A program made the position numbers and the translations under genes. 64,000 bases of DNA from Enchytraeus crypticus (lineage: Eukaryota > Annelida > Clitellata > Enchytraeida > Enchytraeidae): the NCBI GenBank assembly GCA_905160935.1, contig CAJHZI010000444.1, positions 124,001-188,000 on the forward strand, written 5' to 3'. Of this stretch, positions 1 to 11,584 are shown in pieces. Numbering within the stretch: the first letter of the stretch is position 1; each line of letters opens with the position of its first letter. The notes below the pieces were generated by a model. The model worked only from the letters and a program-made list of their open reading frames with translations. It made no database searches and was not told the origin of the DNA.

Positions 1-2
1 GT

Positions 3-1169
3 TCTTGTCATAGTGTCGAGAAGCTGGTTCTGTGTTCGAAGCCCGTGAGCGAGCTGAACGAAACTCAATCAACCAAGGGGAGAGGAAGAAGATGTTCCGC
101 AGATAATTTCGAGAAGTGTTCCACCGATGCGACAGATAAACGAAATGTTTCAGTGATAGATGGAAAATATTATGAACATACCACTGTTGAGAGGAACGTG
201 GAGTTGGAAAAGGATTCGGTTTGTCGCAGAGAAACAAAAGTTATTCGAGTTCCTGCGAAAGCAAAGGTCGATTTAGAAAAACCTACTTCAGAAGCAGTTA
301 CTAAAACCTATGACATGCTGTCCAAGCGAAATTCCGAGCAATCTTTAAATGACGAAGATCTTATGTTCGAATCATCTCCAGGTTCCAGGCACTTATTATC
401 AAACGATAATTCAACAACGGACCTGGACGCGAATGTTCCTACCTGTGCCAGTAAAACACCGTTAGATCTTTTTCATTCGCGCAAAGAGGTCCCACGAATG
501 GAGCTGAAATCGAATCGAGCTGTCAGCCTGATTACCCAAGTTATGACTTGGATTGACAACAACTTAGCAGCGGGGCATGTAACACCAAGAGATGAGCGTT
601 CAGAACAGAGTCCAACCAGCAGGCAGATAGAGGATCTAATCGCAGGCATTCAGGGCTGGGATGTGGCAAGATTTGTAAACGGAGATGGTCTAGCTAGCAT
701 TCTTTCTCCATGTGATCCTGCTGATGTTGTTCCTTTATCATCTGGAGATGGTCTGAATGATCTCATAAATTCTACCCTTTCTTCTTCCTCTGCTGGAATC
801 TCCGAAAGAGTCGATAAGAATGAAATAAATGTGAAAAAGGATTCCAAATCTATTCCAGGAAAGAAGGACACTATTGAGATGATTCAAGGATCTGTGATTG
901 ACATCGAAGACACCTTATTCACTCGTAGACTGACCGCCCAGTTTCAGGAGGCGGTGATGGAGGAAGACTCCGAAAAGGAACTGGAAAAACTTCGGGATCT
1001 TCTGTGTAGACTTCCGGCCGAGAATATGTACGTACTGGAGTGGCTCATAACCCGGCATGTCATTCGTCTGGAGAACTGCCAAGAGTTTGGAGAGCTGCTC
1101 AAGATCGACTCCAAGGTTCTTGTGAGGCTGGTTGAATTGGGCGACACCGTGTTCGAAGAGTGCTTCTGA
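3..1169 (+). CDS. 3'-terminal coding exon of an unidentified gene; RhoGAP-like C-terminus (partial)
   Basis: The frame is open from the left edge to a TGA at 1167-1169, about 388 codons, so the 5' part lies outside the window. No acceptor or convincing ATG is seen, and the GTG at 45 is not a believable animal start. Residues up to about 285 are Ser/Asp/Glu-rich and look disordered. The last 90 residues contain DTLFTRRLTAQF, then EKLRDLLCRLPAENMYVLEW, which follow the spacing of the second half of RhoGAP domains (PEPLI..L...F then L..LLxxLPxxNxxxLxxL). The usual NKM segment is not recognisable and the protein ends 40 residues later. RhoGAP proteins switch off Rho-family GTPases; the arginine-finger half would lie upstream. 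The RhoGAP assignment is by eye and moderate; that this is coding is firm (higher GC than the flanks, long frame). Confidence 0.6.
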   Translation, partial: SCHSVEKLVLCSKPVSELNETQSTKGRGRRCSADNFEKCSTDATDKRNVSVIDGKYYEHTTVERNVELEKDSVCRRETKVIRVPAKAKVDLEKPTSEAVTKTYDMLSKRNSEQSLNDEDLMFESSPGSRHLLSNDNSTTDLDANVPTCASKTPLDLFHSRKEVPRMELKSNRAVSLITQVMTWIDNNLAAGHVTPRDERSEQSPTSRQIEDLIAGIQGWDVARFVNGDGLASILSPCDPADVVPLSSGDGLNDLINSTLSSSSAGISERVDKNEINVKKDSKSIPGKKDTIEMIQGSVIDIEDTLFTRRLTAQFQEAVMEEDSEKELEKLRDLLCRLPAENMYVLEWLITRHVIRLENCQEFGELLKIDSKVLVRLVELGDTVFEECF

Positions 1170-1546
1170 TTAATAGTTGATATATTATATTAATATATTA
1201 ATCTGGTTAATAATTATATTGTAATATATAAATATATGATAATATATAAATTATATTAATGAATTACTCTGATTAATAGATTAATTAATTAATTAATAGT
1301 GCTTATAATTAATATTATGAAGACAACTCAAGCGACAGGACTGAGATGATCTTCGTATAGTGGCCGATATCTATTCGATAATTCGCTTTGTATGGGGTTT
1401 TATTGAAACTTGTTTACAACAAACTGAACAATTTGCAGTAGATATAATACTGTAGTAGAATATAAAAATTCTGTTATATTTTTATTTAATAATACAAGTT
1501 TGAGACAGCTAGCCGTGGCATATTATTGATTATTGGTATTGGGTAA

Positions 1547-1552
1547 AATAAA
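1547..1552 (+). terminator. candidate polyadenylation signal AATAAA
   Basis: AATAAA lies 378 bases after the stop of the upstream coding exon and is followed within 25-60 bases by GTGTGC and T-rich sequence, the usual downstream element. The 3' UTR between is AT-rich with repeated TTAATTAA. Confidence 0.4.
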
Positions 1553-1723
1553 TAGAGTTAACTTAAATATTTTAAGTGTGCTTTTAATTTCTCATTGTTT
1601 GCTTTATTTTCTCCCATTTCTCTTTTTGCCACGTGGCAGTGCACTGAAGAAGAGGAAGATATGCATACTGCAGTTACATGTATGGTAGGCGAGCTTACAT
1701 GAATAAGCATGATTCTTTGAATC

Positions 1724-1729
1724 AGCGTA

Positions 1730-1767
<38 letters not shown>
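1724..1767. repeat. (AAT)n microsatellite
   Basis: About 14 AAT units in a row. Similar tracts elsewhere in the window end SINE-like elements, but no such element is recognisable next to this one. Confidence 0.9.
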
Positions 1768-1768
<1 letters not shown>

Positions 1769-2304
1769 CACCGACAATTTCTATAGCGGTGTCATGGCCG
1801 TTTTTCGATCTTCAAGACAGCTATACAAGCAAACGATACCGTAGGAGTTCAGTCGACTAGCCATAGATTTGAACCGTTAGCTGGTTGAAGCAAATCGTTG
1901 AATGATGTCAATGGTATCAGTTACATCTTGTGCTGGCTCAATAGCTCGATAGGAATATTTCCTGATCACACTGGTCCTGCAATCTATCTATCAGTAAATT
2001 AAAGATTTCCAGATCCATATCTTCATGTAACATTTAGGAAAGTAATTGTTTAGTATGTGTCCTAGGTTATACAACTCCATGCATCACAGCTCTAAGCATT
2101 GTTTAAAACGACTAACAGCTTCATCCAATTGCTATTTAGACATTGTATGCTTTACTGGGCAGATTGATTTGTCGCACCAATATTGTCACGCTAAGGAACG
2201 ATTCATCAAGTTCATATTTTAGCGAATTCAGCTTGATTTCCATAATACCCGTAAGTACATTTAGAATCTGATTTCATTGGCGTCGGTTGGATCATAGGAA
2301 CGCC

Positions 2305-2392
2305 CTCTTTTCCAGCCCTCGTTTCCAGCCCTCGTTTCCAGCCCTTTTTTCAGCTCTATTTTCCAGCCCTCCTTTTCAGCCCTCTTTTCTAG
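2305..2392. repeat. 13-bp imperfect tandem repeat TTTCCAGCCCTCG
   Basis: Six to seven degenerate copies of a C-rich unit of about 13 bases. This is one of few C-rich stretches in the intergenic DNA. No coding sense. Confidence 0.75.
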
Positions 2393-3194
2393 GAGATAGC
2401 AGCTAGCTAGTACTGCAGGGTAAGACGTTAAATCAAGCTTTTTATAAGATTCTAATCAACAGATTTCTAAGTCAATCGGATTCATACTGAATCTATCATT
2501 CCGTAAGGTGCATGAAAGGCTGTTTGAGGTTTTAATACTTAAGGAAACATTGGACTATTGTCATGAACCACCACTGAGACTTAAACCAATGCATCAAGTG
2601 TTAGAAAATCCGATAATTGCAGCCTTTTGAAACCTCTTGTACAATTTGTATAGTCGTGCGTTGATATGACAGCTGCACACGTTGAGATGTACTGCAAGAG
2701 GCAGCCTAATCCAGAAAACACTATTGAGCCCGGCAAACTTGTGTAAACCATAATAATCTTAAGCATTGCTTATTTGATCATGTGTAATCAGATAAGCAAT
2801 GCTTAATGGAGCTAAATATAAGTAATACTAGTAAAATTTCTAGTTAATACTCTTATTAATATTGCAATTACAGTGTATATTCTAATCGTATCATTTAGGG
2901 TTCTAAACCATGAGTTTGCTGCTCAGCTTTATCCGAATGAAAATGTGGATATATTTGACAGGCTGTGCGTTGCAAAAGACTTTTAGAATTCGATGATGGC
3001 CCTGACTTTAATCAAAGAACATATAAAAATAAATATTGTTGTCTTTGTTTAGTCATTGCCATAAAAATAATTTTTCGAAGCGTCATATCCACGTTGATGG
3101 TGGATGATTGGCAGCCAAGGCTACCTTTAACACCTATCGTCCTAGAGAGGCTATCCTACGTTCAAAACATATAGCTAATAACCTCACAATAAGC

Positions 3195-3350
3195 AGAATC
3201 CCCACAAAAATATGGTATTTCATGTTAGATGATTTAAAGATCCACTCGTGCGCGGATACGTGTGTGGAAAGGAAGAGGGTCCGTTGCGGAAGACAGAGAA
3301 AAGCGAACCATTGACCTGCCATTCTTTTAGTGTACTAAGAGAGATAAAGG
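3195..3350 (+). repeat. LINE-2 family 3' fragment
   Basis: Contains ATGTTAGATGATTTAAAGA, the DNA behind the peptide MLDDLKIHS, followed by the degenerate ACCTGCCA...GCACTAAGAGAG terminus. The same segment recurs at 12745, 16741, 24205, 26370 and 58140. It is the C-terminal reverse-transcriptase end of a second LINE family that stops in a (GA)n tail. Confidence 0.7.
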
Positions 3351-4062
3351 TGATTAAAATATAAGATTACTGAATGCATTAGGCCTATACATTGTGACAG
3401 AAATTAGAGATTCTACTTATTTATAGCCACAATACTTTACTAGGTTTATTGTATACACGTATCGTTGTAATTAGTTATTGTCGCTTTCAATTAATACAAA
3501 CAGAAATAGTCTAGTTCAATTCTTGCGAATTCAATTCTTCTTCAATTCTTTTTCTTTTCGATATTTTAGAGATGATTATATATTTATTATTATTATAAAC
3601 AATAGTCGCTATGGATTATTGACTAGCAGGTCTCGAGGTCTATCGATTCCTCGCATGGCTTGTTTGAACATGTTCAGGGCTGCAGAGAGCTTCATCGGCC
3701 TGTGTTAGTATCAACTGATAATAGTCCACGATAGAGAAACTCTTTGTCAGATTGATTGTTCGTGTTTCTGCGCTAGATAATATGTGCAGCATTTAAATAC
3801 AAGCTGCTAGAGTAAATGCAACTGAAATAAAAATAAAAATAGAAAAAGTGAGTTGTATTCAGTTCTACGTACATAATAATGCTTTATCAAATGCAACAAC
3901 ATCTCGGTCTTCCTCTAATTTTTCAGGTGCATTTTTCCTTCTATCATCGCCATCAGCAAACCATCCCGCCATATCTCTTCTCCTCTCCTGTCTTCCTTCA
4001 ATGTTTCGATGCATTTACTTTTACTCGTATGAACTCTCTCCAAAACATTCTTTCCTTTAACT

Positions 4063-4135
4063 GGGTAATCACTCTGTTTCTGGTAATCACTCTGTTTCTG
4101 GTAATCACTCTGTTTCTGGTAATAACTTTGTTTCT
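4063..4135. repeat. 18-bp tandem repeat, 4 copies
   Basis: GTAATCACTCTGTTTCTG is repeated four times, the last copy diverged. The unit is a multiple of three so a frame stays open through it, but nothing else supports coding. Confidence 0.9.
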
Positions 4136-5372
4136 CTCTCCCTATCTGTTTGATGTTCTACCCAGTTACTACTCCAGGGTGCATATTCTTACTCACGTGC
4201 TTCACATTGAGCATATTCTATCGAGTCATATATTGCACCACTTTAGGACACAGTATAAAGTTCGGCTGAGGAATATTGAACTTTAAGGAGAAAATAAAAA
4301 AGTTATATATTCATAAATATTTTAAAATAGTATCTTCTGTGTGGTATCACCTTAGTTTCCTCGGTCATTGCTTAGTAGCCCCTTGTGACATTTACAGTTT
4401 ACGGATGGTAAATTCTTTAGTGTTCCAGACACAACACCGGACTGAATATTGGCTAAACTTAAAGATAATAATAATATTGGTGTTAGACTTAAAATATGCA
4501 CTCATTTACTGATAAATTGCAAAAATACGTTGCAATTTAAGTATAAATAAGCAGAATTATGTAATTTAAATTTAAGTATACGTTATAATTTAAGTTTAAT
4601 GAACACAGGTTCAACGTACGTAACCCAGGGCATGCTCTGCCGAAATATTTCACATCACAAACATTAATATGTTCGGCAGTATAGAACCTATCATTCGGCC
4701 GAATTTTATAGCTAATTTAAAGAATCTCGGCCTCATTCGTTTAGCAGCCATCGTAACAGTAAACAGTCAAATGATGTCTCAAATATGGTTGATGAGTAAG
4801 ATATAGACTACGCTAAAAAGAAGACTGATCACATTGCAATGTTCAGTTCAGTGGAGTTTAAAATAAGGGTTTAGTTGATATTCGGCCTACTATCGACATA
4901 GATCTAGTTAGATTCTGTGAATTTTTAATTCACAAAATCTAACTAGAATCCAACTTTTAAATGTTTTCACAGAATCTAATTTTAAAACATTCTTACAGCT
5001 TTTAGTTATTACTTACTTGTTAAATGCTGCACATTTTCGCATCCCAAATCCAATCGTCATGTAACTCAAATTATTTGAATATTTTTATTTGTGCGTACTG
5101 TAAATCCTTAATCATTACACTTTTACATGGAGTTTTTGCTCTTCGTATTAGGCCCTAAACATTAACCTCCTATTTTCTCTTTTAAGAATGAATCGCAAAA
5201 ATTGCATTGAATTTTAAATTGCAATTATCTTCTCTTAAGTATAAATTTTCCACCAAAGTTAGTTTTAGTTTTAGAATGAACAAAATATGTTTTATGTGTA
5301 TCAATGGCTCTCACCTCCCTCTCTCTAAACATATTGTATAGGACATTATAATTAAAAATGTGCTGTTATTAC

Positions 5373-5448
5373 CTGCAGTATATGGTGCAGTTTGAGCAGT
5401 TAGTAAGATCAACGCTGTGAATTGAAAGATATACACCTTGGAAGACAT
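5373..5448 (-). other. orphan signal-peptide exon of the protease family (SP-0)
   Basis: On the minus strand an ATG at 5448 opens 25 codons beginning MSSKVYIFQFTAL and continuing through a hydrophobic LILL core to an Ala-ending cleavage region, then GCA G|GTAATA. The length (76 nt), phase (1) and final GCA-G match the SP-C signal exon exactly. A good acceptor (TTTTTCTCTTGCAG) lies 73 bases upstream at about 5522, so the exon may carry a 5' UTR part spliced from an earlier leader exon. No partner exons are visible at lower coordinates. Either the rest of this gene was deleted, or the exon belongs to another secreted protein whose next exons I cannot recognise. Confidence 0.5.
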
Positions 5449-6680
5449 GCTGAAAGCTTGTTCTGTTCAGAATCCGTGTTTTTCAGTGCTGGTCAGATAA
5501 AGTGTGATCTACTTTGCTGCAAGAGAAAAAACAAAATTATAGTTTAGTCAGAATATTAAAATGGATTCAAACTCATTTAAGATTTATCAAATAAAATCAA
5601 TTGCAAGAGAAATCAATGGTGCATGTATATTTTACGCAAACTTTTAGGCTTTGAGTCATTTTAAACATTAGTGAAGCCTGTTTTAAACATTCATTTGAAA
5701 ATGAAAGTTTGAATAACAATTTTGGTTATCTATTTGCAAAACCATGCGATATTACTGAAAATTGATAACAAACATGTATAGAAAATGATACTGGAATACT
5801 GAGTAGTTGATGTAGAGATAATAGAGAAGTCTATGAGTGAGGAGGGAACACGTGTAAAGTAGATTGTAAAAGAGTACATGTTAAAAGATAGAAAAGAGTT
5901 AACTTTCTACATGCAGACAATGCCGACGATAATATCTTATCTTATCTAAGTGTAGATAAGAGAGTTCAGCTAGTCAGGACCTACTGAGAGGTTCAGGAAA
6001 TCCTAATGTAAGAATTGGGAAGATTCTAATGTGTAAAACGTATGTTGTTGCCGCTTTTTTATTAGTCTGTAGGCCTGTATAGCTATATGAACGTATAAAC
6101 ATATAGAAATACAACGGTCAACATTTTCTAGAAGCAATTTTCTAACATGCTAATCTACAAAATATTGTAAAACTTTCTTTACAGTGATTACAGAAAGTTA
6201 ATAATTTTGCTGTCTGAAACTTGTCAAGCAAGAACACTAGCAAATTCTGATTAAGTAGCTAGATGGTATTAAAGAGTTAATATACATAGGCCTACATGTA
6301 TACACGTAAGTTCTCCTCATTCCACTGGCATTCGTCTATTCGCCCTCTTGTCACCTAAAAACTTTAAAGAGCACTGAACATACATAGATAGCAGAGAATA
6401 TATAGGCATGAGATAATTACAGATTCAATACATCCTTACGTGATTAACTATTCCTTGAAGTAGCAATTTACAGTGAAATAAAAAATGCTTACTTAGTTAT
6501 ATTTTTGCCTACACGTTTTTGGATAAAACATTTATTATGAGAAGAAAAATAAGAAATTATTTTTTTAATCATACCTGCGCCAGACTTGTCTAGAGTAGTG
6601 ATAAATTATTATATGTATCAACAGTGACGCCATTTATAAATTATCCGTGTGTGCGCATGGAATGCAATTCTTAAAAGTTA

Positions 6681-6813
6681 AAGCTAGTAAAGCTAATGTT
6701 AACGTCAGTTTCCTCACTCGAAAGCGATGTCAGTGACGGGCGAGCCCAGGATTTGAACACCGCATCAACTGATCCGCGGTCGAGTATCTTACCGACATAG
6801 CCACTGGCTCCAA
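6681..6813 (-). repeat. SINE-A copy (tRNA-headed)
   Basis: Read on the minus strand it starts GGAGCCAGTGGC, has a pol III A-box-like block, then GATCCGCGG and a B-box-like GGTTCAAATCC (here diverged), GCCCGTCACTGACATCGC, and ends GAGGAAACTGACGTTAAC...AGCTTTA. This is the consensus used for all SINE-A calls here. It is clearly dispersed: at least 13 copies in 64 kb, on both strands. Confidence 0.85.
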
Positions 6814-8267
6814 TCAGTTTCCAGAATTGATCTGTATTTGCGATTCATCTACTAGACAAAATTAAACAGTTCAATTTTTAGCATGAATGAATCCTATTCA
6901 TTAATCTAAATAAATCTGAGATCAAATCGAACAACATGTTGTCACTAAAACACTAATTAAATTCTAATAACTAATTAAATAATTTCTACGTTTCTGGCTT
7001 AATGCTCAACATGTATTCTCCAGGATTAATAAATTTTATCAGAGAAAGTTAGGAATATACAGTAGTTCCCTAGTCAATTATATTTATAGGTTATTTAGTC
7101 AATAGTACATGAATGTATTTGTTAAGTATTTATATTTTTCACTTTGTCAAGATATTTCTTTCGCACTCGCTCACGTAATGAGAAATAAAATTTCTAATTA
7201 AGCCTATAGATTTCATATGGACAAGATCTAATATTCTCCAGATTATTGATTAGTTGTTAATTTTCGTACTCGAACGTGCCATAAGAAAAAAGTGCCAACA
7301 ATCAATGCATGAAAAAAATTTAGTAAATGGTTATCATGAGTCTGAGACATTACAAAAAATGTGATTTGTTAAGATAATTGCTGGTAATCATATTATTAAT
7401 TTGTGCATTGCCGTTATTTCCTTAAGTATATTGGAAATTATCAATGTCATGTAATATTTATTAGTTTTTTCCTCATGTTCTTAATTTAATGATTAAAATA
7501 ATTTCAAATTTCAAACGGAATTTAGGAGCTTAATAGCTGTTCCATGTTATTAATTAAGACCTGAATACTGTAAACTAACTTGTAGATCGAAAGTTGTTAA
7601 GCTAATTATGGAAACCCAACGGGACTAATAATTATAATTAGTATGAATATGGAAATAAAATAAAATAATAATACTCTTTGCAAGCAAAAATGATGCAGTA
7701 TGATCATTGAGAGAGTTTCTCCGTAGTAACAAGCCATAGTAATACCATCTTGATTACTAGTAATTTTATCTAACTTCATTCTTCTGAATCTTATTACGAA
7801 ATTACCATATATAAATGCAATTAGCATTAAAGTAATGTAAAAGCAGAAATACTTCAGCAATACGATAAGTCAATGCTTGTAGAATTTCAGTGCGCTCCTG
7901 ATATCGTCTTGAAGAGAGGAAACTGATGGTAAATTTTAATGGACTGACTTAATTTTAATAGCAGACCTCATTTATCTCTCTTTCTCTCTGCCAAATTCAT
8001 TCTCGGTGGCTTTTCAAATGTGTACTTCTTCAATGATATTAATTTGGAACTTGAAAGCAGTGTTCAATTGGGAGAAATTCATCGAACAACAATATTGATC
8101 TACTTATAGAGGCGAAACCTCTAATGGCTAGCGAATCTCTTAGCTGGCAGTGCCCAGTCTTTAACCAAAAGTACTGCTTAAAACCTGGTTTAATTTGGAG
8201 TGTTCACATATCTGGTTTATTTGATTCACTGACAACCGGTTCAAATAACGATTAATGTTAAAAAATA

Positions 8268-8273
8268 TTTATT
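8268..8273 (-). terminator. candidate polyadenylation signal of SP-A
   Basis: AATAAA on the minus strand (TTTATT on plus), 67 bases after the SP-A stop codon. The surrounding sequence is AT-rich so chance occurrence is possible. Confidence 0.4.
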
Positions 8274-8339
8274 ATTTTAAAAATTATTTCAAAGCCCTGG
8301 CTCATACGAAAGACATCAACCTCCTAATTAAACACCGAG

Positions 8340-8695
8340 CTAATTTTTCTCAACACTTCTCATAACCTTTCTCATCCAGTCTCGATAGTTTACAACTTTC
8401 GTGTAGACGCCCGCAGTGTTTGGTTTACCGCACTGCTTTGGTCCGAAACTCACAATTCCCTGCAGATACCAGGTGTTGTCCTTTCCGCACAGGAGGGGAC
8501 CCCCGCTATCTCCCGTACACGAGTCCTTACCCCCCTCCCTATAGGCTGCACAGAGCATGTTGTCTGTGATGAATAAGCTTTGCCATGCCTTGCACTGATT
8601 GCTCGATATGATAGGCAGGCTAACCTCCTGGAGAGATTTTTCTCTGATCATTTTGGCTCCTTAAACAGTCAATCAAGATATCGATTAATTAGATT

Positions 8696-8765
<70 letters not shown>

Positions 8766-10884
8766 ATATATAAAGGACTGGCACCGTTTGGAATCGCTCT
8801 TCCTTCTCAGAAGCACAATTTTTTCAAAACCAAATGAGAATCGATTTGTAGTGACATGCTTTGAGGAACGTCCCTGACATCCACCTTGTCGTTTAATCTT
8901 TCTTACTATTAATATTATTTATTAGTGGTAATTACGACATCACTGGCGTCATCATTGTATGAGGAAACGGACGTTTAACCTATATCATTATTATTATTAT
9001 TATTATTATTAACATCAGTGCTATTGCTATTAAATTGTGAAATAATTGAATGACTACTAAGAAACCTTAGTAGTTTCGCTTTAACTAAATTAATAATATC
9101 AAACGAAATTACATATTGAAAATAATGTATCATTACTCAGCCAATGATTGACTTAAAATATAGAACGATAGTCAATTTTAAAATACAAACTATGACTTCT
9201 TCCGAAACCGATGACCGTGCAGAATTCTCCAACTTTAGGAGGAGTTTTTTCAATACACGCCGGCTGGACTTTGCTGTTATAATGAACATCCTTTGTCAGA
9301 TAGAGGAGAGCAATGTCGTTATCATCATTAAATCTATTGTATCTGGAATGGTTGAAGATCTTTTCCACTTCCATAACGTATCCTCTGTCGGTGTCACCCT
9401 TTATGTTGTGCAGTCCAACTCTTACAGTAATGGAACTTGGATCAAGAGTTGTCCTGAAAATGTAATAATTTAATTAATAATAGAGCATAGCTGTAATACA
9501 CTCAAAATTTAACGTCCTTTTCATCACTAAATGATGATATCGGAGAAGTTTCAATCAGAGTATTACATTAAATTCAAAAAAACTCTTTAAGTGTAGGGTA
9601 GGACTCGCTTACTTGGGGCCTATTGCATACACATCTTTCAACCAATCTAGCATTGGTTGAAAGAGAAATTATTATAAGGCACTAGTAAGTACATAAACCA
9701 AGGGGAAGCGATATCCATCATCATCATCATCTTCCCTTGAATCCCAGTTTAACTAGGGTCGGGATATGAATAGACTGCCTCAAATTCTCTCTGTCCTACA
9801 TCATATCATCAGTCAATCTTGTCAATCCCCTATTTGAGACTTTTCCATTCGTTTTATTTTTTTTAGCAATTTCTGGAGCCTAGGCGCTCACCAACCGAAT
9901 GACCTTTTTGACGTTCTTAATTCAATGCATACAGAAAGTCATTGAAATTGTTACATGCAATGGCCTGCTGTAAGGATCCATCTCTTCTTCACAATGGTTC
10001 CTCCGCAGGTAAATTTTCCGATATCTAATTTAACAATCCAGGGCCACGAGTGGGGGGCGGCCTCCTTGCCCCCTACTATCAGTGAGTCCATGACTCGCTC
10101 AGTCACAATAAGTGGTTTTCCGCACTTTTCATCCGTGATTGGGTAGTCCGCTAAAAATTAAAAAATGCATTCCTAGCAGTCTTAATTAAAGAGCGTTCAA
10201 TCCTTGAAAATAGATCAACATTATAATATCTTGTCGTAAATGAACAAATATACAACAATTTGTATAGTATTTCAAAGAAAGCATCTAGGTAATATATTGT
10301 AGTCATTATCTAGCAGAATCAAGGATAAATATACATTATATAAAATAATCCAAAGTAATCATTGAAAGCTAAAACCACTTGAATTGTATTGTATAATGAT
10401 TGTATAATGATTGTATAATGATTGTATAATGATTGTATAATGATTGTATAATGATTGTATAATGATTGTATAATTATTGTATAATGATTCATTTTATTCA
10501 ATTCAAAACCAAAGGCATCAGTCTGTAAAATGAAGATTTTCCTGCAAAACACGCGAACACTTGATCGTAAGTCATTATTTACAGATTTTAATTAGCATCT
10601 CAGTATAATTTCCTGGAATATTATTTTTTTTCAACATAGTGTAAGTCAATTCAATATTTAATCAGTCATACAGGCCTACTTACTTTGAAATTTGTAGCCG
10701 TACTTAAAATATGCCATAGGCCTAATTTTTCATGTTGAAAGATGTCGTTAAATTAAACAAAAATTATTAAAAACACAGCAACAGAAAGATAGCAAGAATG
10801 ATAATTTTTATATTTACCGGCATTTGACTGGATACAAAGTAAAATAAAAGGTACAACTCGAAAGAGAGTTACAATAGAAATCAT
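8340..10884 (-). CDS. SP-A: secreted trypsin-like serine protease (family S1), 4 exons, 281 aa
   Basis: Coding exons on the minus strand: 10818-10884, 9955-10150, 9191-9453, 8340-8659 (67+196+263+320 = 846 nt, in frame). Exon 1 is a signal peptide ([16 protein letters not shown]..., ending S-N-A). Exon 2 gives a propeptide with Cys1 (EKCGKP), the activation site MDSL|IVGG and His57 in LTAGHC. Exon 3 carries Asp102 in NDIALLYL. Exon 4 has [12 protein letters not shown], so Ser195 is present with Asp189 in the S1 pocket (trypsin-type, cuts after Arg/Lys), then GVYTKV. Cysteines for 1-122, 42-58, 136-201, 168-182 and 191-220 are all present. The intron phases 1-2-1 match the classic trypsin/kallikrein pattern, except that the usual last intron before Ser195 is missing. 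P1 of the zymogen site is Leu, not Arg/Lys. Substrate unknown; likely extracellular digestion or defence. Confidence 0.9.
8699..8772. repeat. (TA)n microsatellite in SP-A intron 3
   Basis: An almost uninterrupted TA run beginning some 40 bases upstream of the last-exon acceptor (TTTAAG|GA at 8660). It replaces the usual polypyrimidine tract region. Confidence 0.95.
8776..9010 (+). repeat. SINE-B copy with (ATT)n tail, SP-A intron 3
   Basis: Contains GGCACCGTTTGGAATCGCT, GGAACGTCCCTGACATC and, after a short insertion, CATTGTATGAGGAAACGGAC followed by (ATT)n. The same modules recur at 16670, 18960, 29593, 43178 and 43851. It is antisense to SP-A. Confidence 0.65.
9716..9915 (-). repeat. LINE-J solo 3' end, SP-A intron 2
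   Basis: Matches the 3' UTR that follows the LINE-J reverse transcriptase at 45205-45435: (TCA)n, then CCCAGTTTAACTAGGGTCGG, the CTATTTGAGACTTTTCCATT block and TTTCTGGAGCCTAGGCGCTC. It is in the same orientation as the host gene. A typical severely 5'-truncated LINE insertion. Confidence 0.8.
10388..10487. repeat. 11-bp tandem repeat, about 9 copies, SP-A intron 1
   Basis: TGTATAATGAT is repeated nearly perfectly. It falls between the signal exon and exon 2 of SP-A. No function visible. Confidence 0.95.
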
Positions 10885-11584
10885 ATTGCAGGTTGCTTCT
10901 TTTAGATCTGCGCTGACCAATCACATGATTTTACTGTAAAATCAAAGTAATTTAAATGATCAAAGAAACAGCCCGATTATTGGAATTACTAATAATATAG
11001 CCACCAAAATGCAATATTTATGTAAACTATGCCAGTAATGGTAAAAATAGCAATTTATAAATGAATTTGCTAATGATATAGTCATTTTATTACAATAGCA
11101 ATTGCATTAAGTGTAATGAAAATGAACTAAGTCTAATGTGTTTTTGTTACATGTCTCTTTTTATTTTTACACCATTCTTTAGCAACGATGCCTAAAAATT
11201 ACTGATTAAACTGTAATTTAAATCTGCTGCTAAAACTGTTCGTATGCAGTAAAGTACCATTAGTACTTTAAATTAAGTACCATTAGTACTTTAAATTAAG
11301 TACCATTTAATAATATCTTCATTATTCAAACATCTCAATTAAACTTTATCTTATCTAAACTTTTATTTCATCTAAACTTTTGTCTTATCTTAAGTTACAT
11401 AGCTCTGTGTCTTTTCAATTCCAATATCTCAATAAGCAGCCATTAGTTAAAATATCATTTGTTCACGGTGAACAAACATAACCAGAATGAAAGTCTACGA
11501 TATGCGCTGTAGCCATTAGATAAATTGACCATGGATCTCTGCATATACTATATACTGTATATAGTATATACATGTATATATATA

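Larger units (their letters stand above)
1170..5372. other. intergenic, no gene recognised
   Basis: AT-rich sequence between the 3' end of the RhoGAP-like gene and the orphan signal exon. It holds an (AAT)n tract, a C-rich tandem repeat, one LINE fragment, an 18-bp tandem repeat and a fragment of a LINE 3' end near 1636. I looked on the minus strand for the IVGG, Asp or GDSGGP exons that the orphan signal exon at 5373-5448 would need and found none. Confidence 0.5.
5449..8339. other. intergenic, no gene recognised
   Basis: AT-rich DNA holding one SINE-A copy and otherwise no recognisable gene or tandem array. A donor-like GCGCAG|GTATGA on the minus strand at about 6575 could belong to a leader exon of SP-0, which is speculative. 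Confidence 0.4.

Noticed and set aside
2581-2766. Minus-strand frame with Cys-rich CLLQYISTCAAVIS, considered as a relic of the His57 exon for SP-0
   Set aside because: Neither WPW, CGG nor TAAHC can be recovered in any frame without arbitrary shifts.
8580-8837. Open frames of YIYIYI and similar from TA tracts (also 12342-12692, 31002, 43318-43720, 58637)
   Set aside because: Low-complexity translation of TA microsatellites.
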